36,126 bases of DNA from Candidatus Hydrogenedentes bacterium ADurb.Bin170 (GTDB lineage: Bacteria; Hydrogenedentota; Hydrogenedentia; Hydrogenedentales; CAITNO01): positions 1-36,126 of the forward strand of contig MWCY01000029.1 of the NCBI GenBank assembly GCA_002070275.1, written 5' to 3'. Both the position numbers and the translations under genes were made by a program. Shown piece by piece: positions 8,707 through 17,292 of the stretch. The number at the start of each line of letters is the position of its first letter. Positions within the stretch are counted from its first letter, which is position 1. The notes below the pieces were generated by a model. That model was not told where the DNA came from. It did no database searches and was given only the letters and a program-made list of their open reading frames with translations.

Positions 8707-8735
8707 ATTATATAGAGACTTGGAATGGCGTTCAA
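8707..8735 (-). promoter_or_regulatory. Promoter of the argCJB-exbBD-tonB operon
   Basis: Read on the minus strand, TTGAAC (8735-8730) and TATAAT (8712-8707) are exactly 17 bases apart, close to the sigma70 consensus. Transcription would start near 8700, leaving a leader of about 77 bases before argC. The -35 box is 33 bases from the cysK -35 box, so the two promoters are back to back. Confidence 0.75.
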
Positions 8736-8768
8736 CTTTAAGTCCCGGAAAAAATCGGACTCTATTTC

Positions 8769-8803
8769 TTGCATTACTACTAATACAAGTGATATAGTAG
8801 GAA
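8769..8803 (+). promoter_or_regulatory. cysK promoter with overlapping inverted repeat
   Basis: TTGCAT (8769-8774) and TATAGT (8793-8798) are 18 bases apart. An inverted repeat, TTaCTACTA-N12-TAGTAGgAA (8774-8803, eight of nine positions paired), covers the spacer and the -10 box. It is well placed to act as a repressor operator. The regulator is unknown. No match to a known Cys regulator site was recognised. Confidence 0.55.
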
Positions 8804-8886
8804 TAGCCCTTTTCAAAGAAATGCCAAATGATCCTGTGGCAAAAAGCGGAACTTGTGCAACTTTACAACCTGCGAAGGAGTATATC

Positions 8887-9816
8887 ATGGCTTTTTATCA
8901 GGACAACAGCCTGTCCATAGGCAAAACACCGCTTGTCCGGCTCAACAAAGTGACAGCAGATTCCAAAGCCGCTCATGTGCTGGCAAAAGTAGAAGGCCGC
9001 AATCCTGCTTCTTCCGTCAAGTGCCGTATCGGCGCACAAATGGTATGGGATGCGGAGAAGCGCGGTCTCCTTAAGCCAGGCGGAACCATCGTGGAACCAA
9101 CATCAGGCAATACCGGTATTGCTCTGGCTTTTGTTGCTGCTGCCCGGGGGTACCGGCTTGTGCTTACCATGCCGGAAACCATGAGTCTCGAACGGCGTGC
9201 CATGCTAAAAGCATTCGGCGCCGAACTGGTGCTGACCCCCGGTGAAAAAGGTATGCCCGGTGCCATTTCGACAGCAGAACAGATTGCAGAAGAAAACCCT
9301 GATTTTTTCCTGCCACAACAATTTACAAACCCTTCCAACCCTGAAGCCCATTTCCGGACAACGGGTCCTGAAATTTGGGAAGATACAGACGGTGCCATCG
9401 ATGTACTGGTCGCTGGGGTCGGCACAGGCGGCACCATTACCGGAATAGGGCGTTATATCAAAAAAGAAAAGAAAAAACAGATTGAATGCGTTGCCGTCGA
9501 GCCAGTCACTTCTGCCGTCTTATCGGGCGAAAAGCCGGGGAAACACAAAATTCAGGGGATCGGCGCAGGCTTTATCCCGGAAGTCCTGGATCTCAGTCTG
9601 ATTGACAAAATTGAAACGATTTCGGATGAAAAAGCCTTTGAAATGGCACGGCGCCTCGCAAAGGAAGAAGGCATTATCTGCGGAATCAGCAGCGGTGCAG
9701 CCGCAGCAGCCGCTTTGCGTCTGGCAAGAAATGATGAATATGAAGGAAAGACCATTGTCGTCATCCTACCGGATACTGGCGAACGTTACCTTTCCACACC
9801 TTTATTCCAATACTAA
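8887..9816 (+). CDS. cysK: Cysteine synthase A (O-acetylserine sulfhydrylase)
   Basis: CysK makes cysteine from O-acetylserine and sulfide using pyridoxal phosphate. The 309-residue product closely follows the E. coli CysK pattern. The PLP Lys is residue 45 in [12 protein letters not shown], the substrate loop is [13 protein letters not shown], the phosphate-binding loop is [10 protein letters not shown], and the C-terminal part has [12 protein letters not shown] and [15 protein letters not shown]. The C-terminus stops soon after that motif, so it is somewhat shorter than E. coli CysK. I chose the ATG at 8887 because GAAGGAG lies six bases before it and the protein begins at the family's normal place. 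The upstream in-frame ATG at 8725 lies before the promoter boxes. No serine acetyltransferase gene is adjacent. Confidence 0.95.
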   Translation: MAFYQDNSLSIGKTPLVRLNKVTADSKAAHVLAKVEGRNPASSVKCRIGAQMVWDAEKRGLLKPGGTIVEPTSGNTGIALAFVAAARGYRLVLTMPETMSLERRAMLKAFGAELVLTPGEKGMPGAISTAEQIAEENPDFFLPQQFTNPSNPEAHFRTTGPEIWEDTDGAIDVLVAGVGTGGTITGIGRYIKKEKKKQIECVAVEPVTSAVLSGEKPGKHKIQGIGAGFIPEVLDLSLIDKIETISDEKAFEMARRLAKEEGIICGISSGAAAAAALRLARNDEYEGKTIVVILPDTGERYLSTPLFQY

Positions 9817-10207
9817 GACTTTTTTGCAACGCCCATCTCAAAAGCCTTTCGGCTGCAGATCTGCCTGTTTTGCGGTCTCTTTTCGTTCAGGAAGAACGGA
9901 TACGGTGCGGGCATTTTGAGATGCTCATCATTTCCTGCGCATAAATAGCATATTGGGCATGCATATATTCACCTTTTTCAGATTATTTTCTGAATACAGA
10001 GATACGAACGGAGCGTTCACAAAAAACGTTATAGAATTTCTGGAATATCTCCTGTTACTCTTTCCCGGCGCCTGCCTCTGAAATCAGGCTGACGGCGAAG
10101 GGCCAAGCAGGCGCATCCTGAACATCCGTTCTTTACTCTGAAAAACCCTGCCTTTTTTTCACTTATGGCACGATTTGTATAATCATCACTCATGCAGTAA
10201 AAAACAT
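9817..10207 (+). other. Gene-free interval with several inverted repeats
   Basis: I see no gene here. There are several paired segments. CATCTCAAAA (9834-9843) pairs with TTTTGAGATG (9914-9923). CGTTC-AGGAA-GAACG (9884-9898), TTCAGA-N6-TCTGAA (9977-9994) and GAACG-GAG-CGTTC (10006-10018) are short hairpins. GCGCCTGC (10068-10075) pairs with GCAGGCGC (10107-10114). GTTCAGGA and AAGAACGGAT (9885-9901) are complementary to TCCTGAAC and ATCCGTTCTT (10116-10133). A T7 run lies near 10151-10158. It may hold the cysK 3' end, an untranslated RNA or regulator sites. No known RNA family was recognised. Confidence 0.4.
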
Positions 10208-10237
10208 TTGATAGTCTTGCCGTATTTTATATATAAT
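10208..10237 (+). promoter_or_regulatory. Promoter of the response regulator gene
   Basis: TTGATA (10208-10213) and TATAAT (10232-10237) are 18 bases apart, a good sigma70 match. Transcription would start near 10244, leaving a leader of about 100 bases before the ATG at 10348. An AGGAAG sequence lies nine bases before that ATG. Confidence 0.6.
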
Positions 10238-10347
10238 ATGCAGGGAAGCGTGGTAAATTGTGAATTCTGTGTTAACGAGAGAAACTTCGCAGGCACGCGT
10301 GAATTGATATTACATTGTGGGTAAGCAACAACAGGAAGTAAAGCATT

Positions 10348-10929
10348 ATGGACCGAGAACACAAAGCCTACACTACCTTTGAAGCAGCAAAGATTTGCCA
10401 TGTTACACACCATAGCATCAAAAACTGGATTAAACAGGGGCTGATCAAAGCCTCCCGTACACCAGGCGGGCACTATCGTATTCTTGAGCCTGATCTGGAT
10501 CAGTTCCGGGAGCAGTACGATATGTTTCCCCGGGACAAGGCCTTCACGTCCCGGCACATTATGATCGTTGATGATGATCAGGACGCTCTGGCGCTGATGG
10601 AACGGATTCTTGTAGACGAAGGGTATAATCTGGTTATGGTCAGCAATGCGACAGAAGTGGGTCTGAAAGCGGCACAGACCATTCCGGATCTGATTCTTCT
10701 TGACTTCCTCATGCCCGAAATAAACGGCTTTGATGTATGCCGTGCGCTGCGCAACAACGAGGCGACACGCAACATCCCGATCATGGCTGTCACCTGTCTT
10801 GATAAAGAGCAGGACATCGAGCGCGTTTTCGCATGTGGTGCTGATGATTATCTTGCCAAGCCCTTTAAAGTGGATCATCTGCTATCGAAAGTTCGTGAGT
10901 TAATCAGCAGAAAGGGCGATCAGGATTAA
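10348..10929 (+). CDS. Response regulator: N-terminal helix-turn-helix plus receiver domain
   Basis: The 193-residue product has an excisionase/MerR-like helix-turn-helix at about residues 8-55, with YTTFEAAKICHVTHHSIKNWI and then ASRTPGGHYRI. A complete receiver domain follows at about 69-188. The receiver has the acidic cluster DDD75-77, phosphoacceptor Asp119 in LILLDFLMP, Thr149 and Lys171 in AKPF. The order is the reverse of OmpR or NarL regulators, in which the receiver comes first. It probably binds DNA when its receiver is phosphorylated, most simply by the hybrid kinase encoded 83 bases downstream. A terminator separates the two genes, so they may be expressed separately. The target genes are unknown. 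Confidence 0.9.
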   Translation: MDREHKAYTTFEAAKICHVTHHSIKNWIKQGLIKASRTPGGHYRILEPDLDQFREQYDMFPRDKAFTSRHIMIVDDDQDALALMERILVDEGYNLVMVSNATEVGLKAAQTIPDLILLDFLMPEINGFDVCRALRNNEATRNIPIMAVTCLDKEQDIERVFACGADDYLAKPFKVDHLLSKVRELISRKGDQD

Positions 10930-10950
10930 ATTTCATTCTGCCCAGCCAAT

Positions 10951-10959
10951 TGCTATAAT
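10951..10959 (+). promoter_or_regulatory. Extended -10 promoter for the histidine kinase gene
   Basis: TGCTATAAT is a perfect extended -10 element, with only a weak -35 (TTTCAT, 17 bases upstream). Transcription would start near 10966, inside the left arm of the following terminator hairpin. The new transcript would therefore lack part of that arm and escape termination. Confidence 0.5.
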
Positions 10960-10960
10960 C

Positions 10961-10999
10961 AAGCCGGCACTTCAGTAGGTTGATGTGCCGGCTTTTTTT
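10961..10999 (+). terminator. Intrinsic terminator of the response regulator gene
   Basis: AAGCCGGCAC (10961-10970) pairs perfectly with GTGCCGGCTT (10985-10994) around a 14-base loop and runs into seven T (10993-10999). It lies about 30 bases after the response regulator stop and only 13 bases before the next start codon. Confidence 0.88.
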
Positions 11000-11012
11000 C
11001 GGGAAGTTACGC

Positions 11013-14000
11013 ATGGAAGAATCATCTGTTCGCCTGAGCATAGAACGCCGTTTCATTCTTTCCATCCTGTGGATCGGCGTTATCCCCATGATTATGGTGC
11101 TGCTTATCGGTTACTTTGCGGCAAGAGAGGGGCAGCAGCTCGCTGTTATGCAGAATCTTCTGACTGCAGCCCGGAAAACGGTCGGCGGCGTCAGCCTCGT
11201 GATTCAGGAACGGGAGCGCAACACGACGCGCATCGCCCAGTATCCTGAGATTGTAGACTGGCTGCGCCATGCCTACCGCAGTGAAACAGGGTCTGATCAG
11301 GCCTTGCGCAGGCGGCTGCTTCAGGAGGTGCATGAAAGTCCCACGCTACATTCTTCGTTTTATCTTTATAATTCTGCAGGAAAGGCTATTTTCAGCCTTG
11401 ACGACACAGAGCCGCCGCCGCTGCCCGGGCTGGATAAAATCACGGAGACCCGTTTTCTCCGTCCCGATTACCTCAATTCTCAGGGGCGCTATACAGCGCT
11501 GCTGGTAGCGCCTGTTTTTGATGCGAACAAGGAAATTGTCCTTGGATATCTCGTGGAAAACCAGAGCGCTCAGGAGCTGATGGAACTGATTCTGGACGAC
11601 AATTTTGTTGTTGAAGGACGCCGCCGGGATCGGTACGAAATCATATACATGGCAGAAGACACACAATTTACTGTGTCATTGAATGATGACTCCGAGACTT
11701 CCCCCCCTCCGCCACGGGTCACTGCTGTTCATCCGAAACTGGCGGAACGTCTCAAAAACACGGAAAAAACACAGGACGCTTTCGTTCTGTGGGATTATCT
11801 TTCGCAAGGCGTACGTACCCCTGTGCTCATAGCGTACCAAAGGCTTGCAAGTTACCATCCCCTTTATGTGGCGGTACATCAGCCGACACCTGCGGTATTT
11901 CGGACCATCAACATGGCGGCAGGCGTCGCCCTGCTCGCAAGCTGCCTCATCATCGCTCTGTTCTGCGCCATCGCCTACAGAATTGTCAACAACAAAATTC
12001 TGCGTCCCCTGTCTCTTCTCAATGAAGGCGCACAGATCATTCGGCAGGGGGATCTCGATCTGAAACTGAAAATTCAGACGGGGGATGAGATTGAAGAACT
12101 TGCCGCTTCTTTCAATCAGATGGCGGCAGCGCTCCGGAGCAATATGCACCGTTTAGGCGCATCACAGGAAAAATACAGGCACCTGATCACTTCCTTGCGT
12201 GACTGTATTTTTCAGACGAATCAGGAAATGCAGATTATTTTTATCAATCCGGCAGGTGTTGCCATTCTGGGCTATTCCTGGCGGGATGAAGTATTAGGGC
12301 GCCCTCTGGGTGATTTTTTTGTGGATGAGGACGACTACCAGAAGTTCATCCAAAACATCAAGCGGCGGCCCTATGTGGACAGTATGCGCGTGTGGCTGAG
12401 TAAATTCAGCGACGAGCCGGTCTGTGTGGAAATTTCGGGAAATCGTATCCTGAGCGATCAGGGCAATATGCAGGGAATTGAGGGCAGCTTCAGAGATGTA
12501 ACACGAAGCCTCCGGATGGAAAAAGAGATTGCCGAGCGTGCTGAACGTATGGCTACTGTCAACAAAATTGCCAATGTAGTCAACTCCAGCGTCGAAGCAG
12601 GACGCGTCTATGAGAGCCTTCTTGCGGAACTCCACCGTCTGGTGGATTACGATTATGCGGCAGTGTCCATCACGCTAGACGCCAACGCCCACGAGACCCG
12701 CCAGATCTGGCCGGAGCCTCAGGACGGAAGAGAACGTTTCCCCCGGCTGGATGATGACCACAGTTGCGCCGGCTGGGTTGCCAAAGCGGGGCGCCCTCTG
12801 AATATTGAAAACATCAAAAAAGAAAACGAAATTATGGCATGCCAGTTCCCACCGGAGATCTGCAGCGTTCTGTGCGTGCCTTTAAGGGCGGAACAGCAGA
12901 TCCTCGGATCGCTTCAGCTGGGGTCGAATGATATCGGCGCATTTTCGGATCACGACCTGCATCTTTTTGAAAGCATTGCGCCCCATCTGGCAGGTGCCAT
13001 CCGTAATGCCCAGCTCCTGGAAAATCTAAAAATCACCCTCGATCAGGTCAACTCCGCAAAAGAAAAACTGGACAGTGCCAACAAGGAGCTGAAATCACTG
13101 GACGAGATGAAAACGCACCTCCTGTCCAACGTCTCCCATGAGCTGCGTACGCCTCTGGTTGCGGTCATGGGTTATGCGGATATGATTCTGAATGAAAAAG
13201 CAGGCATCATCAATGATACACAGAAGGAATATCTGGAGATTATTCTTCGGAATGTTGAAAAACTGGTCACGCTGATCGAAAACCTTCTCGACTTTGCCAA
13301 GATACATCGCAGTACTGAGGGGCTTGTCTTCACCAGTTTTGATCTCATTGACTGCATCAGAGCAAGTATGCAGGTCGTCAAGCCTGTGGCTGAGGTGCGC
13401 GCCATCTCCCTGCATCTGACCGTACACGATGAGCAGGGAAACACAGCGCGCCCACCTGTCATGGTGGAAGGGGATAAAGGAAATCTCGGGCAGGTCTTCA
13501 ATAATCTTCTGTCAAATGCCGTAAAATTCAACAAAAACGAAGGCAGCGTGACCGTCGATGTTGAGGTGCGGAAAGAAACAGTTCTCATTGCTGTGATTGA
13601 CACAGGCATCGGCATCCCGGAAGACGGGCAGGATAAAATCTTTACCCGGTTCTATCAGTATGATGCTTCGTCAACCAGAAAATACGGAGGAACAGGGATC
13701 GGCCTCTCCATTGCACAGGACATTGTCCGGCTGCACGGAAGCAGGATCACGGTTTCCAGCACGCCAGGTGAAGGAACTACCTTCAGATTCTCTCTGCCCC
13801 TTCATCATCCTCAGAGTGGCGGAGAGTCAACAGGAACAAAACCCCTTCCCATCGAAACCCATCTTCTCATAGAACTCGTTTCTCAGGATCGCTCTCTCTG
13901 TGCACAAATACGGCAGCAGCTCATCTCTGAAGGCATGGATGTCATTCATGCTGCCTACCCCTCTGCTGCGGTCACATTGGCACAGAAACACAGCCCTGAC

Positions 14001-14621
14001 TGTATCATTATTGACAGCGAAACCGGACCGCTTGCGAGCGTTCTGCTTGAAGAGTTTTTTTCTGAAGCCCAGGACCTCAAGATTCCGACGCTGATTATTA
14101 CGGACAATGACAGCCTTTATGCCGATTATCAGGAGCTTTTTGATGCACGGCTTAAGCGGCAGTTCAGGAAAAGCACGCTGCTCAGCGGCATTCATAAAGC
14201 ACTCAGCCCGCCGGTTCAGACAAAGTCGCATCTGGGGAACAAGATACTGTGTGTGGATGCCGATGCGGAAACAGCCACTTTTGTGCAGAGATGCCTTTCC
14301 GACGAAGGCTTCCAAATTGATATCGCCGCCTCCGGTGACGGGGCTTTGCAGCTGCTGGAAAAAGGCGACTACTGGCTTGTTCTGCTGGATATCGCGCTAC
14401 CGGATCAGGACGGCTGGGACTTGTGTAAATATATTAAAAGTCATCCCGTTCTGTCCGGCATTAAAGTGCAAATCGTAACAGCCCGCTCGATCTCACAGAG
14501 CATGCCGCAAATGCGGGACAGTGCCGCTGATGGTTATCTGTTAAAACCTTTTAAGGCGGAAGACATTCTTTCGCTCGTAAGAACCTTTGAAATCCAGCGG
14601 GCTCAAAAACCTTTTGCCTGA
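11013..14621 (+). CDS. Hybrid sensor histidine kinase (HAMP-PAS-GAF-kinase-two receivers)
   Basis: The 1202-residue inner-membrane sensor has a membrane helix at about residues 14-37, a periplasmic sensing region of about 260 residues, a second helix (298-321) and HAMP (322-375). PAS (386-500) and GAF (511-675) follow, then a short coiled coil. The kinase domain has His709 in SNVSHELRTP, the N box NNLLSNAVKF, DTGIGIP and GGTGIGLS. A first receiver-like domain (about 949-1060) keeps an Asp in CIIIDSE but has lost the usual KPF Lys. The last receiver (1076-1190) is complete, with Asp1126 in LVLLDIALP and LLKPF. I chose the ATG at 11013 because GGGAAG lies six bases before it. Upstream starts at 10980 and 10983 fall in the terminator hairpin. 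The likely partner is the upstream response regulator. Confidence 0.93.
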   Translation: MEESSVRLSIERRFILSILWIGVIPMIMVLLIGYFAAREGQQLAVMQNLLTAARKTVGGVSLVIQERERNTTRIAQYPEIVDWLRHAYRSETGSDQALRRRLLQEVHESPTLHSSFYLYNSAGKAIFSLDDTEPPPLPGLDKITETRFLRPDYLNSQGRYTALLVAPVFDANKEIVLGYLVENQSAQELMELILDDNFVVEGRRRDRYEIIYMAEDTQFTVSLNDDSETSPPPPRVTAVHPKLAERLKNTEKTQDAFVLWDYLSQGVRTPVLIAYQRLASYHPLYVAVHQPTPAVFRTINMAAGVALLASCLIIALFCAIAYRIVNNKILRPLSLLNEGAQIIRQGDLDLKLKIQTGDEIEELAASFNQMAAALRSNMHRLGASQEKYRHLITSLRDCIFQTNQEMQIIFINPAGVAILGYSWRDEVLGRPLGDFFVDEDDYQKFIQNIKRRPYVDSMRVWLSKFSDEPVCVEISGNRILSDQGNMQGIEGSFRDVTRSLRMEKEIAERAERMATVNKIANVVNSSVEAGRVYESLLAELHRLVDYDYAAVSITLDANAHETRQIWPEPQDGRERFPRLDDDHSCAGWVAKAGRPLNIENIKKENEIMACQFPPEICSVLCVPLRAEQQILGSLQLGSNDIGAFSDHDLHLFESIAPHLAGAIRNAQLLENLKITLDQVNSAKEKLDSANKELKSLDEMKTHLLSNVSHELRTPLVAVMGYADMILNEKAGIINDTQKEYLEIILRNVEKLVTLIENLLDFAKIHRSTEGLVFTSFDLIDCIRASMQVVKPVAEVRAISLHLTVHDEQGNTARPPVMVEGDKGNLGQVFNNLLSNAVKFNKNEGSVTVDVEVRKETVLIAVIDTGIGIPEDGQDKIFTRFYQYDASSTRKYGGTGIGLSIAQDIVRLHGSRITVSSTPGEGTTFRFSLPLHHPQSGGESTGTKPLPIETHLLIELVSQDRSLCAQIRQQLISEGMDVIHAAYPSAAVTLAQKHSPDCIIIDSETGPLASVLLEEFFSEAQDLKIPTLIITDNDSLYADYQELFDARLKRQFRKSTLLSGIHKALSPPVQTKSHLGNKILCVDADAETATFVQRCLSDEGFQIDIAASGDGALQLLEKGDYWLVLLDIALPDQDGWDLCKYIKSHPVLSGIKVQIVTARSISQSMPQMRDSAADGYLLKPFKAEDILSLVRTFEIQRAQKPFA

Positions 14622-14755
14622 GCGTACCCTCTGAATACCTTAAAGAAATGTGCAGCAGAACCGCTAAATAAAGTATTATGGAGAAAACAGGTTCGTTTGC
14701 GTTCTGTTGCTTATGACAAAGAAATCTCACAACAGGAAATTTTCAGAAACAGGTA

Positions 14756-15205
14756 TTGCTCTTGACTCTTTTTTCTTATGATTATCCGCGACCGATGGTA
14801 ACAGTTGACGCTGTCGTCTTTGCGGACGGGTCCGGAGAAAAACACGTGGCTCTTGTACGGCGAAAAAATGAACCGTATAAAGGAAGTTGGGCATTACCCG
14901 GCGGGTTCGTTGAGATGGACGAAAGCCTGGACAAGGCTGTGATGCGTGAATTGCAGGAAGAAACAGGCCTGCGCAATGTTCCACTAACACAACTGCATTG
15001 CTTTGGCGACCCGGGGCGTGATCCCCGCGGGCGAACAATTTCAGTTGTCTTTGCGGGAGAACTTTTAAGCAAAGAAGCGCTTTGCGCAAATGATGACGCT
15101 GCGGCGGCAGAATGGTTTCCGGTGAATGCACTCCCTCCGCTTGCTTTCGACCATGCGGCCATCCTCGCTTTTGTTTTGGCTCATTTTAATTTCAGTCAGG
15201 ATTAA
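14756..15205 (+). CDS. Nudix hydrolase, probably ADP-ribose or NAD-related
   Basis: The 149-residue product has a complete Nudix box at residues 50-72: Gly50, Glu56, Arg64-Glu65-Leu66, Glu68-Glu69 and Gly71-Leu72. Nudix enzymes cleave nucleoside diphosphates linked to another group. The N-terminal YDYPRPMVTVDAVVF and the NAD-gene neighbours fit an ADP-ribose pyrophosphatase or the Nudix part of NrtR, but there is no winged-helix domain, so it is not a full NrtR repressor. No ATG gives the conserved YPRP region. TTG at 14756 is used here. TTG at 14762 is equally possible and has CAGG at a better distance. It lies four bases before the nicotinamidase gene. The substrate is not certain. Confidence 0.85.
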   Translation: MLLTLFSYDYPRPMVTVDAVVFADGSGEKHVALVRRKNEPYKGSWALPGGFVEMDESLDKAVMRELQEETGLRNVPLTQLHCFGDPGRDPRGRTISVVFAGELLSKEALCANDDAAAAEWFPVNALPPLAFDHAAILAFVLAHFNFSQD

Positions 15206-15209
15206 ATTT

Positions 15210-15782
15210 ATGGTAAATGTAAACGATACGGATGCCCTGATCATTGTTGATGTCCAGAATGATTTCTGTTCGGGAGGCTCTCTTCCTGTGCCGGATGCCG
15301 AACTGATTATTGATCCGATCAACAGGCTGCAGCGCTTTTTTGATTATCTCTACTTTTCCCGTGACTGGCATCCGAATGACCATTGCAGTTTCAGGGACAA
15401 TCCCCATTTTGACGAAGGGTGCTGGCCGTCTCATTGTGTTCAGAACTCCCCTGGTGCAGAGTTTCACGGAGATATGCGCATCCCTGTGGATGCCACCATT
15501 ATTGACAAGGCAACCACGGCTGAAAAAGATGCATACAGCGCCTTTGACGGCACCGATTTAAGTACGCGCCTGGAGCGACGAAAAACCAAACGGGTTTTTG
15601 TCGTCGGACTTGCGCTGGATTTTTGTGTCAAGGCCACCGCTCTGGACGCCCTTCAAAACGGCTTTAAAGCATTTGTTATACGCAATGCCACGCGGGCGGT
15701 ATTTCCTGAAAATGAAGCCGCCGTCTATGCTGAGCTTCAGGCAGCCGGAGTCGAGCTGATTGATAGTGAAGACCTTTCATGA
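15210..15782 (+). CDS. pncA: Nicotinamidase
   Basis: PncA hydrolyses nicotinamide to nicotinate and ammonia, the first salvage step. The 190-residue product has the isochorismatase-like fold and the catalytic triad Asp14 (VDVQNDFC), Lys100 (IIDKATTAEKD) and Cys139 (GLALDFCVKATA). The metal ligands are visible as Asp52, His54 and His58 in SRDWHPNDH. The motif WPSHCVQNSPGAEFH is typical of nicotinamidases rather than other members of the fold. I chose the ATG at 15210, four bases after the Nudix stop. An upstream in-frame ATG lies inside that gene. The stop overlaps pncB by four bases. Confidence 0.94.
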   Translation: MVNVNDTDALIIVDVQNDFCSGGSLPVPDAELIIDPINRLQRFFDYLYFSRDWHPNDHCSFRDNPHFDEGCWPSHCVQNSPGAEFHGDMRIPVDATIIDKATTAEKDAYSAFDGTDLSTRLERRKTKRVFVVGLALDFCVKATALDALQNGFKAFVIRNATRAVFPENEAAVYAELQAAGVELIDSEDLS

Positions 15783-17239
15783 ATACACTGCATAACCCCT
15801 GGTTTCAGAGAGAGGGCCTTGCCCTTCTTACCGACTTTTACCAGCTGACCATGATGGCAGGTCATTGGAAAGAAGAACGGGTGGACCGGGAACTCAGTTT
15901 TGAATACTTTTTCCGGTACCTGCCTCCCAATACCGGCTATGCCATCGCTGCAGGCGTGGAAGAGTTCCTGCACTATTTTGAGCATCTTTATTTTACTGAG
16001 AGCGATTTGGAATATCTGCGCTCTCTGAAAATTTTCGATGACTGCTTTTTGGAGTATCTGCGCCACTTTGAAAAAAAATGTACCATTCGATGTGTGCCTG
16101 AAGGGACTGCCGTGTTTCCTTTCGAACCGGTCATTCAGGTGGAAGGTCCTATTCTTGAAGCGCAGCTGCTGGAAACGGCGCTCCTCAATATTGTGAACTA
16201 CCAGACCCTGATTGCCACCAAAGCATCGCGCATCTGCCTAGCTGCCGACGGTGACCCCGTGATGGAATTCGGGCTGCGGCGCGCCCATGGTCCCGACGGC
16301 GGACTCAGTGCTTCCCGGGCTGCTTTTATTGGCGGCTGCCATTCGACCTCCAATGTGCTTGCCGGGCAGCTTTACGGTATTCCTGTAGCCGGCACCCATG
16401 CGCATAGCTGGGTTATGAGTTTTTCGTCCGAACTGGAAGCATTTCGTACCTTTGCCCGGCTTTATCCGGAGCGATGCATCCTTCTGGTCGATACCTACGA
16501 CCCTGTCAAAAGCGGAATTCCCAATGCAATTCGTACCTTTTGCGAGTTGCGGGAGCAGGGTGTTCCTATCCGGCCGGCGGTTCGTCTGGACTCAGGTGAT
16601 CTGGCAAAACTCAGTAAAATCTGCTATTCCATGATGCTTCAGGCCGGGCTGGAAAACCCGCTTATCGTTGCTTCCAATGACCTGAATGAAGATCTGATTG
16701 CCGACCTGAAACGACAGGGAGCACGGATTAATGCATGGGGCGTGGGGACACAACTGGTCACGGCGTATGATGCGCCTGCTTTGCCGGGCGTATACAAAGC
16801 GGTAGCAATGAAAGACACCAGTGGCAAGTGGTCACCTGTGATCAAAACTTCGTTCAACTACGAAAAAGCAACAGACCCCGGGCGCAAATACCCGCAGCGA
16901 TACCTGAACGATGAAGGCTATATTCTGGGCGATGTCATGTATTCTGAATATGAGACTCCGGAAACAGGAGGTATCATAGAGGGAAGATCAAGAAAACATC
17001 CACAGGTTCCCCGGCGCATTGAAAACGCCGCGCAGTCCCAGCCCCTCCTCCGTGAGGCTTTTGTGCTGGGAAAACGGATCTCCGCCGAGCGTACAGCAGC
17101 CGAAATTCGGGAGTACGCCGCCGCTCAGCAAAGCGGTCTGACAGAAGAATTCAAGCGGCTGCGCAATCCGGAACGTTACCCGATACTTCTGTCCCCGGCA
17201 ATGGGTGATCTCAAACATGATTTGCTGCTCATGCATTAA
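15779..17239 (+). CDS. pncB: Nicotinate phosphoribosyltransferase
   Basis: This enzyme joins nicotinate to phosphoribosyl pyrophosphate, using ATP, to give nicotinate mononucleotide. The 486-residue product starts with LALLTDFYQLTMMAGHW, the family's N-terminal signature. GTHAHSWVMSF carries the His that is phosphorylated during catalysis, and VRLDSGDLAKLS and VASNDLNEDLI line the phosphoribosyl site. The long form with a C-terminal extension (RRIENAAQSQPLLREAFVLG) is present. Its start overlaps the pncA stop as ATGA, which implies coupled translation. The product would go to a nicotinate mononucleotide adenylyltransferase (NadD), which is not in this window, and then to NadE next door. Confidence 0.95.
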   Translation: MNTLHNPWFQREGLALLTDFYQLTMMAGHWKEERVDRELSFEYFFRYLPPNTGYAIAAGVEEFLHYFEHLYFTESDLEYLRSLKIFDDCFLEYLRHFEKKCTIRCVPEGTAVFPFEPVIQVEGPILEAQLLETALLNIVNYQTLIATKASRICLAADGDPVMEFGLRRAHGPDGGLSASRAAFIGGCHSTSNVLAGQLYGIPVAGTHAHSWVMSFSSELEAFRTFARLYPERCILLVDTYDPVKSGIPNAIRTFCELREQGVPIRPAVRLDSGDLAKLSKICYSMMLQAGLENPLIVASNDLNEDLIADLKRQGARINAWGVGTQLVTAYDAPALPGVYKAVAMKDTSGKWSPVIKTSFNYEKATDPGRKYPQRYLNDEGYILGDVMYSEYETPETGGIIEGRSRKHPQVPRRIENAAQSQPLLREAFVLGKRISAERTAAEIREYAAAQQSGLTEEFKRLRNPERYPILLSPAMGDLKHDLLLMH

Positions 17240-17292
17240 TAGATGCAATCGCTTTACGGCGGCATACGGGAAAGGCACGGAGTTCGTAGGCT

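Noticed and set aside
8616-8888. A 90-residue minus-strand frame upstream of argC
   Set aside because: It covers both promoters and the cysK operator, and no protein family is recognisable.
9834-9923. A 90-base closed stem that could be a small signal recognition particle RNA
   Set aside because: The conserved GGAA tetraloop and asymmetric internal loop of that RNA are absent.
10120-10131. GAAC-N4-GTTC, matching the core of the Gram-positive LexA box
   Set aside because: Flanking bases do not match the full consensus, there is no gene directly downstream, and about one chance copy is expected in a window this size.
10186-10878. A 230-residue minus-strand frame opposite the response regulator
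   Set aside because: It is a shadow of the regulator codons and also spans the regulator's promoter.
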